Of a DNA stretch of 64,000 nucleotides, positions 25,662-34,894 are shown piece by piece (the stretch's first letter is position 1; each line of letters starts with the position of its first letter). Source of the stretch: MGBC114079 sp964531385 (lineage in GTDB: Bacteria; Bacillota; Clostridia; Lachnospirales; CAG-274); contig CAZHGC010000007.1 in assembly GCA_964531385.1 (NCBI GenBank), positions 1 through 64,000 of the forward strand. The letters are read 5' to 3'. Both the position numbers and the translations under genes were made by a program. The notes under the pieces are model-generated. The model ran no database searches. It was not told where the DNA came from and saw only the letters and a list, made by a program, of their open reading frames with translations.

Positions 25662-26633
25662 TTATATAGCTAAAATTTTTGTTATTTCATAAAGTGTATT
25701 ATCATAACTTCTTTCATAATCAAGTGCTTCGTTCAAGTCCAAATCGTTATATTTTCCGTCACGATAAACCATAACTCTGTTAAACCTTCCCTCAATAAGA
25801 GCCTTAACAGTATTATAACCCATCATTGAAGCACGCATTCTGTCAAGAGCTGTCGGAATACCGCCTCTTTGCAAATGTCCAAGTATTGTGGCACGAGTTT
25901 GAATTCCCGTAACCGCCTCAATATGTTTTGCAAGTTCTTGGCTTCCGCCAATTCCTTCCGCAACAATAATAAGATTGTGAGTTTTACCTTTACATCTGTT
26001 TTCAAGAATTTGTTTAACAACAGCATCATTATCGATATGTGGATTTTCTGGGACCAGAACTTCTTCCGCACCGCCTGTCATACCGCACCAAAGAGCAATA
26101 AAACCTGCGTTTCTTCCCATAACTTCAACAATACTGCATCTTTCGTGTGAACAAGAAGTATCTCTAATTTTGTTAATCGCTTCCATTCCCGTATTAACCG
26201 CAGTGTCAAAGCCAATGGTATAATCTGTGCAATCAAGGTCCAAATCAATTGTTCCCGGAATTCCCATAACATTAACTCCATATTTAATAAGTGCTTGAGC
26301 TCCGTGAAGAGAACCGTCTCCTCCAATTACAACCAAAGCGTCAAGACCAAGAACTTTATAAATTTGAGCAGCCTTTTTCTGACCTTCTTCGGTCATCATT
26401 TCCGGACATCTTGCAGTTAAAAGAGTTGTTCCGCCCCTATACATAATGTTGGAAACCGCCGAAGCGTCCATTTCCATAAAATCACCGTTTATAAGACCTT
26501 CAAAACCTCTTTTAATACCAATAACTTGAATATCGTTATGTATAGCCGTTCTAACAACCGCACGAATTGCGGCATTCATTCCCGGTGCATCACCACCGCT
26601 TGTCAGCACGCCTATTTTTTTAACATCACTCAT
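25662..26633 (-). CDS. pfkA: 6-phosphofructokinase (ATP-dependent type)
   Basis: Phosphorylates fructose 6-phosphate in glycolysis. The start is ATG 26633, behind GGAGG with six bases of spacing, giving 323 residues; a longer ORF upstream has no site. Visible: VLTSGGDAPGMNAAIRAVV, the ATP-binding GGDGS (Gly-Asp-Gly-Ser favours ATP over pyrophosphate), and the catalytic stretch GIPGTIDLDLDCTDYTIG. The last reads TIDLD instead of the common TIDND, but the catalytic first Asp is kept. Then come MGRNAGFIAL and ILGHLQRGG. It is transcribed ahead of pyk. Confidence 0.96.
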   Translation of the reverse strand: MSDVKKIGVLTSGGDAPGMNAAIRAVVRTAIHNDIQVIGIKRGFEGLINGDFMEMDASAVSNIMYRGGTTLLTARCPEMMTEEGQKKAAQIYKVLGLDALVVIGGDGSLHGAQALIKYGVNVMGIPGTIDLDLDCTDYTIGFDTAVNTGMEAINKIRDTSCSHERCSIVEVMGRNAGFIALWCGMTGGAEEVLVPENPHIDNDAVVKQILENRCKGKTHNLIIVAEGIGGSQELAKHIEAVTGIQTRATILGHLQRGGIPTALDRMRASMMGYNTVKALIEGRFNRVMVYRDGKYNDLDLNEALDYERSYDNTLYEITKILAI

Positions 26634-26669
26634 AAAGTTACCTCCGTCCATAGATACAAATATTAATTG

Positions 26670-26688
26670 CAAAAGCAAATCGCTTTTG
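26670..26688. promoter_or_regulatory. Palindrome just upstream of pfkA
   Basis: CAAAAGC and GCTTTTG form a 7-bp inverted repeat with a 5-bp centre, 37 bases before the pfkA start. A TTGACA on the minus strand (26687-26692) overlaps one arm. It could be an operator of a local promoter or a small leader hairpin; no regulator is identified. Confidence 0.35.
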
Positions 26689-26723
26689 TCAAAATTTTTA
26701 AGTGTACGATATTTTGTTGTCAA

Positions 26724-27205
26724 ATACCGTCCACAAAACCCCCATATAAATAGCTTTGTTAAATGCTTTGTAAGTTAAAACCTAAATCGGCAAACACTCT
26801 GTCCGCAAAAAAACGTTGTGCAAATGCCAATTTTAAAACACATTCACAAAATCCAATATACAGACAATCCCCGACAAAAAATTTTAACCACATAAATTGT
26901 ACAATCAAATAGTGCCTTTCGTCAAGTTTTTTCATAATGTATTAAAAAAAATTATTTTGCACACCAAAAACATAAGAATATCGCTTTTTTCGTCATTATG
27001 CCCATAATTAAATAAATTTCAGTAACGTTTTTTTGTGTTTTTTTAAAGCCAAATAAACAAATCTTGCGTTTTTCCAAAAAATCCACCAAAAACAAAGCAA
27101 TATTTCAAAAATATTATTCAAATTACCAAAAACATAAAACTTTCAAATTGTCCACAAGCCCAAATTTCAAAATATAAACATTCCAATTATTATTATATCA
27201 AAATA
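26724..27205. other. Long leader and spacer between dnaE and pfkA
   Basis: About 480 bp without a gene. It contains the pfkA promoter (26896-26925), so the pfkA leader is about 255 nt. The left half, after the dnaE stop, is AT-rich with no clear terminator. I recognised no riboswitch. Confidence 0.4.
26896..26925 (-). promoter_or_regulatory. Predicted promoter of pfkA-pyk
   Basis: On the minus strand TTGACG (26920-26925) and TACAAT (26896-26901) are 18 bp apart, each matching five of six consensus bases. Confidence 0.6.
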
Positions 27206-30200
27206 TCAGCTTTTTATAACAACCGATTTTTCACCAAGTAAATTTTTAAGCTTGCTTATAAGAAAATCATCAACAAGCACATAATTTGATGAATTTAAAG
27301 TAAGTTTTTGTTTTTTTGCCTCGTCATATATAATAACGGGGCTTTTCCCTCTTTTTTCCCGCAAAATTTCAATAATTTGTTCGGGAACAACGTCGCTGTC
27401 TTTCGAAATCTTAAGCCATAAAGTTTGATTTTGATAAACAAGTTCATTATATGTTGTAATAGACTCACAAATAACCTTTGCCGGCTGGTCCTCAGAAATG
27501 CTCGCCCTTCCGTTTATCAAAATAACGTTATCCTCGGAAATTGCTTGCGAATATTTGCTGTAAGTATCCGGAAAAACAATAACTTCAATTGTTCCGTTTA
27601 AATCTTCAAGTGTAACAAAAGCCATAACTTTGTTATTTCTTGTATATTTAACCGAAATTCCGGAAATTATTCCTCCAACGCAAACTTTTTGAGAGTCAAA
27701 AAGCTTGCCTTTTCCATTTTCATCAAAATCAGCTGAAAAATCAAGACTTGTACAGGTCATATATTTTTCAAGAATATTTTTATACTCCGAAAGAGGGTGA
27801 CCGCTTACATAAACACCCAAAACCTCTTTTTCAAGAGCAAGAAGTTGCTTCGAAGGATATTCCTCCAAATTTGGAAGTTCATCTTTATAAATTTCTTCTT
27901 CGCTTTGTTCCGCAATTTCAAAAAGATTAAGCTGCCCTTCCATTATTCTTTTTTTCGATTGCCCCAAACCGTTGTAAATTTGTTTGTAAATTGCCATATA
28001 TTGAGACCTTTTCCCGCCAAGCGAATCAAAAACACCGGCTTTTATAAGACTTTCAATATTCCTTGTATTAAGCTCGCCGGAAAGTCTGTTTAAAAATTGA
28101 GATAAGCTTATATACGGCCCGTTTTTCTCCCGTTCGGAAACAAGTGCCTTTATGTTCCCCGTTCCAACATTTTTAATTGCAGAAAGACTAAATCTGATTT
28201 TTCCGTCTGAAACACTGAAATTATTAAAACTTTCGTTAAGGTCTGGCGGAAGAAGTTGAATATTCATTTTTCTGCAAGCTTCAATATATTCGGAAACTTT
28301 GTCCGGAAAAGCCATAACGCTTGTCATAAGTGCCGCCATAAATTCAACAGGATAATATGTTCTTAAATATGCCGTTTGATATGCAACAACCGCATATGCC
28401 GCTGCGTGTGACTTATTAAAAGCATATTTTGCAAAGTCCGTCATTTCATCAAATATCTTTTCAGCCGATTCCTTGTCAATTCCGTTTTTTATACAGCCGG
28501 GAACATCTTCGCCAAGACCGTATATAAAGTTTTTTCGTTCCAAAGCCATAACATCTGCTTTTTTCTTGCTCATTGCACGTCTGACAAGGTCGCTTCTTCC
28601 AAGGCTGTATCCCGCAAGCTCCCTAACAATTTGCATAACTTGTTCTTGATAAACAATACAACCGTATGTCGGCTTCAAAATTTTTTCAAGAGCAGGGTGC
28701 GTATAAGAAATTTGGTCTTTGTTCGTTTTTCCTTTAATATATTTCGGTATAAAATCCATTGGCCCCGGACGGTAAAGAGAAATTCCAGCAATAATATCTT
28801 CCAAACTTGTTGGCTGAAGTTCTTTCATAAATTGACGCATACCCGAACTTTCAAGCTGAAAAACACCGTCTGTCTTCCCGCTTGAAATAAGTTCAAAAAC
28901 TTTCGGGTCGTTATAATCAATTTTTGTCATATCGATTTTAATGTTATTGTTTCTTTCCGCCTCAACCACAGCATTGTGAATAACCGTCAACGTTCGAAGC
29001 CCCAAAAAGTCCATTTTTAAAAGACCAAGTTCCTCAAGAGTTGTCATTGTATATTGAGTTGTAACAACTCCATCATTTGAATTAAGCGGAACATAATCAA
29101 CAACCGGTCTGTCGCATATAACAACTCCTGCGGCGTGTGTTGATGCGTGTCTCGGAAGCCCTTCAAGCTTCATTGACATATCAAGCAAATATTTAACCCT
29201 CATATTATTGTTATATTCGTTCATAAGTTCCGGATTCATCTCAAGGGCCTTTTTTATTGTAATTTTAAGTTCCATAGGAATCATTTTTGCAATTTTGTCA
29301 ACATCAGCATAAGGCATATCCAAAGCACGCCCAACATCACGAATAGCATTTCTCGCCGCCATCGTTCCAAAAGTTATAATTTGAGCAACGTGGTCCGCCC
29401 CATATTTTCTAACAACATAATCGATAACTTCCTGACGTCTTTCATAACAAAAGTCAATATCAATATCGGGCATACTAACTCTCTCGGGATTTAAAAATCT
29501 TTCAAAAATCAAATTATATTTAATCGGGTCAATATCTGTTATTCGCAAAGAATATGCAACAATGCTTCCGGCAGCCGAACCTCTTCCCGGACCAACCATA
29601 ATTCCGTTATCTTTTGCATATTTTATAAAATCCCAAACAATCAAAAAATAATCGACAAATCCCATAGTTTTTATAGTATCAAGCTCATATTCCAAACGTT
29701 GATTTAACTCATCGGAAACTGTTTCATATCGTTGTTTAAGCCCGTCTATGCACAACTCCTTCAAATAATCAAAAGCTTCTTTGCCTTTCGGAACATCAAA
29801 AACAGGAAGTTTATATTTGTTAAATTCAAAAGAAACATTGCATCTTTCCGCAATTTTCTGCGTATTTTCAAGAGCCTCCGGAACATACGGAAAAAGAGAA
29901 AACATTTCTTCCGGAGATTTTAAATAAAATTCCGAACCCTCATATTTCATTCGATTTTCTTCGTTAACTTTTCTGTTTGTTTGAATGCAAATCAAAATAT
30001 CGTGAGCTTCCGCATCTTCTCTGTTGATATAGTGCAAATCGTTTGTACAAACAAGAGGAATACCCGTTTCTTGGCTAATTCTGATTAAACCGTTATTAAC
30101 CGTTTGCTGTTCCGAAATTCCATGATCCTGAAGTTCAAGATAAAAATTATCTTGTCCAAAAATCTCATTATAAGTTAAAGCCATTTCTTTTGCTTTTTCA

Positions 30201-30661
30201 TAAGAAACATTTAAAATTGTTTTTGCAACCGGTCCCGCAAGGCAAGCACTCAAAGCAATAATCCCCTCGTGATATTCTCGCAAAAGGTCCAAATCTATTC
30301 GTGGCTTATAATAAAAACCTTCTGTAAATCCTTTCGAAACCATTTTAATAAGATTTTTATATCCATCGTTGTCTTTTGCAAGCAAAACAAGATGATAATA
30401 AAAATTATCTTTTGTATTTTCTTTGTCAAATCTCGATTTTGACGCAACATACACCTCACACCCCAAAATAGGTTTTATCCCCTGTGCAACCGCTTCTTTA
30501 TAAAAATCAATTGCACCATACATAACACCGTGATCAGTAATTGCAATCGATTGCATACCAAGTTCTTTAACACGTGAAATAAGCTCTTTTATTTTCGAAG
30601 AGCCGTCCAAAAGACTGTATTCGGTATGAACGTGAAGATGCGTAAAAGAAATATTTTTCAT
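27206..30661 (-). CDS. dnaE: DNA polymerase III subunit alpha
   Basis: Replicative polymerase of the DnaE type with 1151 residues. The N-terminal PHP domain starts FTHLHVHTEYSLLDGSSKI. The palm carries the catalytic aspartates in MPDIDIDFCYERR (PDIDIDF), followed by VGPGRGSAAGS, helix-hairpin-helix segments and a C-terminal OB fold (VCVGGIISGISVKYTRNNKVMAFVTLED). AAAGGA stands nine bases before the ATG. It is flanked by promoter 30754-30782. Clostridia normally also have PolC; which one leads replication is not answered here. Confidence 0.97.
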   Translation of the reverse strand: MKNISFTHLHVHTEYSLLDGSSKIKELISRVKELGMQSIAITDHGVMYGAIDFYKEAVAQGIKPILGCEVYVASKSRFDKENTKDNFYYHLVLLAKDNDGYKNLIKMVSKGFTEGFYYKPRIDLDLLREYHEGIIALSACLAGPVAKTILNVSYEKAKEMALTYNEIFGQDNFYLELQDHGISEQQTVNNGLIRISQETGIPLVCTNDLHYINREDAEAHDILICIQTNRKVNEENRMKYEGSEFYLKSPEEMFSLFPYVPEALENTQKIAERCNVSFEFNKYKLPVFDVPKGKEAFDYLKELCIDGLKQRYETVSDELNQRLEYELDTIKTMGFVDYFLIVWDFIKYAKDNGIMVGPGRGSAAGSIVAYSLRITDIDPIKYNLIFERFLNPERVSMPDIDIDFCYERRQEVIDYVVRKYGADHVAQIITFGTMAARNAIRDVGRALDMPYADVDKIAKMIPMELKITIKKALEMNPELMNEYNNNMRVKYLLDMSMKLEGLPRHASTHAAGVVICDRPVVDYVPLNSNDGVVTTQYTMTTLEELGLLKMDFLGLRTLTVIHNAVVEAERNNNIKIDMTKIDYNDPKVFELISSGKTDGVFQLESSGMRQFMKELQPTSLEDIIAGISLYRPGPMDFIPKYIKGKTNKDQISYTHPALEKILKPTYGCIVYQEQVMQIVRELAGYSLGRSDLVRRAMSKKKADVMALERKNFIYGLGEDVPGCIKNGIDKESAEKIFDEMTDFAKYAFNKSHAAAYAVVAYQTAYLRTYYPVEFMAALMTSVMAFPDKVSEYIEACRKMNIQLLPPDLNESFNNFSVSDGKIRFSLSAIKNVGTGNIKALVSEREKNGPYISLSQFLNRLSGELNTRNIESLIKAGVFDSLGGKRSQYMAIYKQIYNGLGQSKKRIMEGQLNLFEIAEQSEEEIYKDELPNLEEYPSKQLLALEKEVLGVYVSGHPLSEYKNILEKYMTCTSLDFSADFDENGKGKLFDSQKVCVGGIISGISVKYTRNNKVMAFVTLEDLNGTIEVIVFPDTYSKYSQAISEDNVILINGRASISEDQPAKVICESITTYNELVYQNQTLWLKISKDSDVVPEQIIEILREKRGKSPVIIYDEAKKQKLTLNSSNYVLVDDFLISKLKNLLGEKSVVIKS

Positions 30662-30753
30662 AATAAAAATCCTTTGCTAATTTATATATTAATGTTCTGA
30701 AAAACTCAAAGCAAATTTTTTATAATAACTTCAAATAACATCGCTTACAATTT

Positions 30754-30782
30754 ATAATACAAAAAAACACGAAAAAAATCAA
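30754..30782 (-). promoter_or_regulatory. Predicted dnaE promoter
   Basis: On the minus strand TTGATT (30777-30782) and TATTAT (30754-30759) are separated by exactly 17 bp, about 95 bp before the dnaE start. Confidence 0.5.
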
Positions 30783-30894
30783 GATAATAAAAAAATAACA
30801 TCTCAAAAGAAATAGTGCCCCAAGCCTGTTTCATCAAATCAAACAGCATTCTTTCAAAAAAGTTTCGCAAAAATTATTTTTTTAAAAAAAGTTC

Positions 30895-30958
30895 TTGACA
30901 TATTTGTTGTGTTATTGTAATATTGTATTAGAGAGTTAATACAATATTACAATAACAC
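30895..30958 (+). promoter_or_regulatory. Promoter and perfect 22-bp inverted-repeat operator of the YtrA-type operon
   Basis: TTGACA (30895-30900), 17 bp, TAATAT (30918-30923). Arms 30909-30930 and 30937-30958 are exact reverse complements with a GAGAGT centre, and the left arm covers the -10. The ribosome site AGGAGGTG starts two bases after the right arm, so the same sequence could also form a hairpin in the mRNA leader. YtrA-family repressors act on such palindromes in front of their own operons. Confidence 0.72.
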
Positions 30959-30973
30959 ATAGGAGGTGACTAT

Positions 30974-31342
30974 ATGGCTTGGGAATTTTCAAAAGATAAA
31001 CCTATTTATATGCAAATAATTGAAAATATCCAAATGAGCATTATTTCCGGCGAATTTAAACCCGGAGATAAGCTTTTGCCCGTCAGAGAAATGGCAGCAA
31101 CCGCCGCCGTCAATCCAAACACTATGCAAAGAGCTTTGCAGGAACTTGAAAAAACGGGGCTTGTTTTTTCAAAAAGAACAAGTGGAAGATTTATTACGGA
31201 GGATAACAATATGGTTGAAGAGCTTAAAGAAAATTTTGCAAAACGTCAAATCATAGATTTCTATGAAAAAATGAAAAGCATTGGGCTTACAAAACAAGAA
31301 ATTATAAACTACGTTGAAAAAACTTTTGGGGAGATGAAATAA
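30974..31342 (+). CDS. GntR-family repressor, YtrA subfamily
   Basis: A winged-helix repressor of 122 residues. The N-terminal domain reads YMQIIENIQMSIISGEFKPG then LLPVREMAATAAVNPNTMQRAL (recognition helix) and LVFSKRTSGRFI (wing). The short C-terminal helical tail, without an effector domain, is the YtrA hallmark. It leads an operon with an ABC ATPase and a permease, starting one base before the ATPase ORF. In Bacillus YtrA-type regulators respond to cell-envelope antibiotics; that role here is an inference from family and context. Confidence 0.9.
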   Translation: MAWEFSKDKPIYMQIIENIQMSIISGEFKPGDKLLPVREMAATAAVNPNTMQRALQELEKTGLVFSKRTSGRFITEDNNMVEELKENFAKRQIIDFYEKMKSIGLTKQEIINYVEKTFGEMK

Positions 31343-31343
31343 A

Positions 31344-32045
31344 ATGTCAGATTATATTCTTGAATGTAAAGGATTAATTAAAAATTACGGTTCAAAAAAA
31401 GCACTGAAAGGAATAGACTTAAATTTTGAGAAAGGTAAAATAATTGGGCTCTTAGGGCCAAATGGAAGCGGTAAAACAACATTCATAAAAACAGCAGTTG
31501 GGCTCTTAAAACAAACACAAGGAACAATTTGCATCAATGGAAAAAACATTGGAAAAGAAACAAAAGCCATTGTGTCATATCTTCCCGAAAAAACATATTT
31601 GGAAGACTCAATGAAAGTCATCGACACAATAAAATTTTTCAAAGCTTTCTATTCCGATTTTGATGAAAACAGAGCACTTGATATGCTCGCAAAACTAAAA
31701 ATAAACGTTTCCGATAAATTAAAAACTATGTCAAAGGGAACAAAAGAAAAAGTTCAGCTTATTTTGGTTATGAGCCGAAATGCAAAAATTTATTTTCTTG
31801 ATGAACCAATCGCAGGGGTCGACCCTGCCGCAAGAGATTATATAATCAACACAATCATAACAAATTATAACGAAGATTCAACTGTTGTCATATCAACACA
31901 TTTAATAAGCGATATTGAAAACATTCTCGATGATGTTGTATTCATCAAAGAAGGCGAAATAATTTTCAACGAATCTGTTGACAAACTCAGAGAAAAAAAC
32001 GGAAAAAGCATCGATTCGTTATTTAGGGAGGTATTCAAATGTTAG
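31344..32045 (+). CDS. ABC transporter ATP-binding protein (YtrB-like)
   Basis: An ATPase of 233 residues. Walker A is LLGPNGSGKTT, the signature is degenerate (MSKGTKEKVQ in place of LSGGQ), Walker B is IYFLDEPIAGVDP, and the switch His is in VISTHLISDIEN. KGTKEKV-type signatures are normal for this exporter subfamily. It overlaps the following permease by seven bases. The substrate is unknown; multidrug or peptide-antibiotic resistance is the usual guess. Confidence 0.9.
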   Translation: MSDYILECKGLIKNYGSKKALKGIDLNFEKGKIIGLLGPNGSGKTTFIKTAVGLLKQTQGTICINGKNIGKETKAIVSYLPEKTYLEDSMKVIDTIKFFKAFYSDFDENRALDMLAKLKINVSDKLKTMSKGTKEKVQLILVMSRNAKIYFLDEPIAGVDPAARDYIINTIITNYNEDSTVVISTHLISDIENILDDVVFIKEGEIIFNESVDKLREKNGKSIDSLFREVFKC

Positions 32046-32836
32046 GCTCATTAATAAAACTTGAATTCAAATCAACATATAAAATATTTATGGTTCTATA
32101 TTCATTACTTTTGCTTTTCAGTGTTATAAACTATGGTTTTTTAAATACCTCTTCAGGATTTGTCTATATATCAGAACAAAGCGGTAAGGATATAACCGAA
32201 ATAGCTTTTTGTGTAACAATTCTCATATATATAATTTTATTGGTCACAACAGTAATTTTTACAATTTTTATAACAATCCAAAGATTTTACAAAAACATTC
32301 TCGGAAACACAGGATATTTAATGAACACCTTGCCCGTAAACCCTTGGCAAAACCTTTTTGCAAAACTTTTCGTTTCAACATTCTGGATTTTATGCGGTAT
32401 GTTCGTAAGTTTTGTTTCGTTAATAATCTTCATTTCCGGTGATGTCAAATTTTCCGAAATTCTATCCGGATTTTTCGATCTTGTAAAATATATTTTTAGC
32501 AACTCCGACATAGCCATTTTCTGTTTTAAATTTTTAATAAGCACAATTTTGTCACAAGCCGCAAATGTTATGATTATATACACTTCAATAAGCATAGGAC
32601 ATTTGTTCAACAAGCACAGAAAACTTATGGCGTTTCTTTCATTCATATTAATTATAATTGTAATCAGTTTTATATCAAATTTAATTTTCTTAACCAACGA
32701 CAATATGATAATAAATATGCTTACATACCTTGATAACAGTTATATTAATATTTCAATTCTCTCTAATCTTGCAATCATACTTGTAACATTCTTTGTAACA
32801 AATTATATTTTAAAAAATAAACTTAATTTGGAATAA
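32039..32836 (+). CDS. ABC transporter permease of the YtrA-type operon
   Basis: An integral membrane protein of 265 residues with about six predicted helices (roughly 15-35, 55-80, 110-135, 165-185, 195-220, 235-255). A loop with TLPVNPWQNLFAKLF after helix 2 resembles the ATPase-contact segment of ABC-2 permeases. It is the last gene of the operon and is followed by a terminator. I recognise the type but no specific substrate family. Confidence 0.82.
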   Translation: MLGSLIKLEFKSTYKIFMVLYSLLLLFSVINYGFLNTSSGFVYISEQSGKDITEIAFCVTILIYIILLVTTVIFTIFITIQRFYKNILGNTGYLMNTLPVNPWQNLFAKLFVSTFWILCGMFVSFVSLIIFISGDVKFSEILSGFFDLVKYIFSNSDIAIFCFKFLISTILSQAANVMIIYTSISIGHLFNKHRKLMAFLSFILIIIVISFISNLIFLTNDNMIINMLTYLDNSYINISILSNLAIILVTFFVTNYILKNKLNLE

Positions 32837-32880
32837 TTTTAAAGAGAAGTTTTTATAAATCAAAAAATAATTTAAACAAT

Positions 32881-32916
32881 AAAAGGTGATGAAAGTTAAA
32901 GTCTTCATCACCTTTT
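32881..32916 (+). terminator. Terminator of the YtrA-type ABC operon
   Basis: A 13-bp hairpin, AAAAGGTGATGAA with its exact complement and a loop of about 10 bases. The T run is within the stem, so it could stop transcription from either side. Confidence 0.7.
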
Positions 32917-33012
32917 AAATTGCAAAAATCTATCCTTCTCCCCTCTCCAATCAAAAATAAATGCAAAACAACACAAAAACACACAAGTTAATAAATTATA
33001 AACAAAATATAA

Positions 33013-33058
33013 AAAACACCTCTTGTCTATGATAAACTAAAATAAAAAGAGGTGTTTT
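33013..33058 (+). promoter_or_regulatory. Hairpin enclosing the ribosome site of the transposase fragment
   Basis: A perfect 12-bp inverted repeat (33013-33024 and 33047-33058) whose right arm contains AGAGGTG, the ribosome site for the ATG at 33061. In mRNA that reads in from outside, this stem would hide the site. Such structures are known from IS10, IS50 and IS200. Confidence 0.5.
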
Positions 33059-33060
33059 CT

Positions 33061-33243
33061 ATGGAGGAATTATTGATTTATATTGAAATGATAGAAGATG
33101 TAAGGCAACAACCAAAAGTACTTCATAAATTATTAGATATAGTGGTAATAGTGTTATTCGCAAAACTTGTAAATACTGATGATTGGGAAGAAATTACTGA
33201 TTTTGCATATTATAACGAAGATTTTTTAAAACAATATTTTTGA
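33061..33243 (+). pseudogene. N-terminal fragment of an ISAs1-family transposase
   Basis: Only about 60 residues remain. They match the DDE_Tnp_1-associated N-terminal domain (H-repeat type): KVLHKLLDIVVIVLFAKL and TDDWEEITDFAYYNEDFLKQYF correspond to the usual 'HPLLDIL...DDWEEIEDF...WL' pattern. The frame ends in TGA just where the full protein of about 370 residues should continue, and no DDE catalytic part follows. It is a decayed insertion sequence remnant. The downstream 200 bp up to the spoIVB terminator hold no further recognisable IS sequence. Confidence 0.75.
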
Positions 33244-33396
33244 AATAACTACACTCATTATACCCCTTTTATTTCAAAAAGCCTTTTTCACAAACATTAT
33301 ATTTTTTCTTCTCAACATCTATTTTTCCGTTTGTTTTTCTAATTCGAAAGTACTCATTAAATTATTGTCCATTATCTTGAACTAATATATTAAACA

Positions 33397-33441
33397 AAGC
33401 AGATACTACAACAGCTCGCAAAAGCTTTGTAATATCTGCTT
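33397..33441 (-). terminator. Terminator of spoIVB
   Basis: A 15-bp stem with one mismatch (AAGCAGATACTACAA and its partner) closes over an inner AGCT/AGCT pair. It lies five bases past the spoIVB stop, with a T-rich run on the minus strand. Confidence 0.7.
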
Positions 33442-33446
33442 ATTTC

Positions 33447-34721
33447 TTAATTACGCTCTATCATATTCTCAATAAAAATCCCATACCCTCTCGTCGGGTC
33501 ATTAACCAAAACGTGGGTCACCGCCCCAACTAACTTCCCGTTCTGAATAATCGGACTACCGCTCATACCTTGAACAATTCCGTTTGTTTTTTCCAAAAGC
33601 CGTTTATCGATAATTTTAACAAGCATACCTTTGGAATTATCTCGGTTATATCTATTGACGCTTTCAATATAAACATCAAATTTATCAATATTGTTTCCCT
33701 CAACATTGGCAAGTATATAAGCCCTCCCCTCAACAACTTCATTTTGAAATGCAACGGGCATCTCCTCGCCGTCAAAAAATCCAACATCACAAGTTCCGTA
33801 TATTCCAACGTTGTTATTCGAAAAAATTTTTCCAACAACCTCGTCTTTTTGAATTTTTCCCAAAAGCTCACCCGGAGAACCTTTTTCGCCTTTGTTAATT
33901 GAAATAACTTCCGATTTCATAATGTCCCCCGATTTAACTTCCATAATCTTTTTTGTATCAACATCAACAATACCGTGCCCCAAAGCCGCAAATTTTCCCG
34001 TTTCCTTGTCAATATAGGTAATCGTTCCAATCCCTTGTGTGCTGTCTCTAACCCAAACGCCAATTTTATTTTTTCCGCTTTCCTTGTCGCAAACAGCTGA
34101 AACATCAGCAGAAAAGAACTCATCGTCTCTCCGACCCTCAAAATGAATAATTCCGTTTTCAGAATTTTCAATAACAGAAATAAGTTCTTCTTTGTCCAAA
34201 AGTTCGTGGCCGTCCGCTTTTGTCAAAATATCTCCGGCAAAAATTTTTCCGTCGCAAGGTATATATTCTTTTCCATCAAATGTTTCAACTTTACCAAGTC
34301 CCAAAACCATAATTCCGTCAGTATCAATTCTAACACCAACTGTTTTCCCGCAAGGAATAACTTTCAAATGTGGTAAAACAGAAACTTTAACATCTTTCAT
34401 AGGAATACCCATAAATGAAAGACTCATATCCATGGTACATTCGCTGTCAGACCAAACATATAAAGGTTCTCCCAAATCAACCGAAACCGATTGCTCAAGT
34501 TCCTGATTATTAATGTTTACAACCGCTTTATCTTTTTTTGAAATTGTTGCGGCAACCGGAACATTAAAATCAAAACTGTTTTCTTTTCCGGCAATAATAT
34601 GAATTTCATCAGGAAACAGAACAAAATCCAAAGTATATTTTCCAAAAACAAAAGAAACAGCCAAAATAAAAATAATTGCATAAAACTTTTTGGATTTAAA
34701 AAATCCACAAAAAAAACGCAT
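33447..34721 (-). CDS. spoIVB: SpoIVB peptidase
   Basis: A serine protease secreted from the forespore that triggers sigma-K activation by cleaving SpoIVFA. It has about 424 residues: an N-terminal membrane anchor (about 15-32), a PDZ domain (KIFAGDILTKADGHELLDKEEL), then the S55 protease domain with catalytic His in FAALGHGIVD and Ser in GIVQGMSGSPIIQNG. The start ATG 34721 has GGAAG eight bases upstream. Its presence is strong evidence that the organism sporulates. It lies downstream of rluB on the same strand. Confidence 0.94.
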   Translation of the reverse strand: MRFFCGFFKSKKFYAIIFILAVSFVFGKYTLDFVLFPDEIHIIAGKENSFDFNVPVAATISKKDKAVVNINNQELEQSVSVDLGEPLYVWSDSECTMDMSLSFMGIPMKDVKVSVLPHLKVIPCGKTVGVRIDTDGIMVLGLGKVETFDGKEYIPCDGKIFAGDILTKADGHELLDKEELISVIENSENGIIHFEGRRDDEFFSADVSAVCDKESGKNKIGVWVRDSTQGIGTITYIDKETGKFAALGHGIVDVDTKKIMEVKSGDIMKSEVISINKGEKGSPGELLGKIQKDEVVGKIFSNNNVGIYGTCDVGFFDGEEMPVAFQNEVVEGRAYILANVEGNNIDKFDVYIESVNRYNRDNSKGMLVKIIDKRLLEKTNGIVQGMSGSPIIQNGKLVGAVTHVLVNDPTRGYGIFIENMIERN

Positions 34722-34894
34722 AAAAGTCACTTCCCAAAATCAACTAACCAATTTAAAAAGCATTAAATCATAAATTGGTATAATAATAATTTTGCCTCCA
34801 AAAGTGACCGTTATACGTCAAAAAATTTGTAAATTAAAATTGATTGTCAAATGTCAAAATACACTCAATTTTATAAATTCAGATATTTTTTCTT

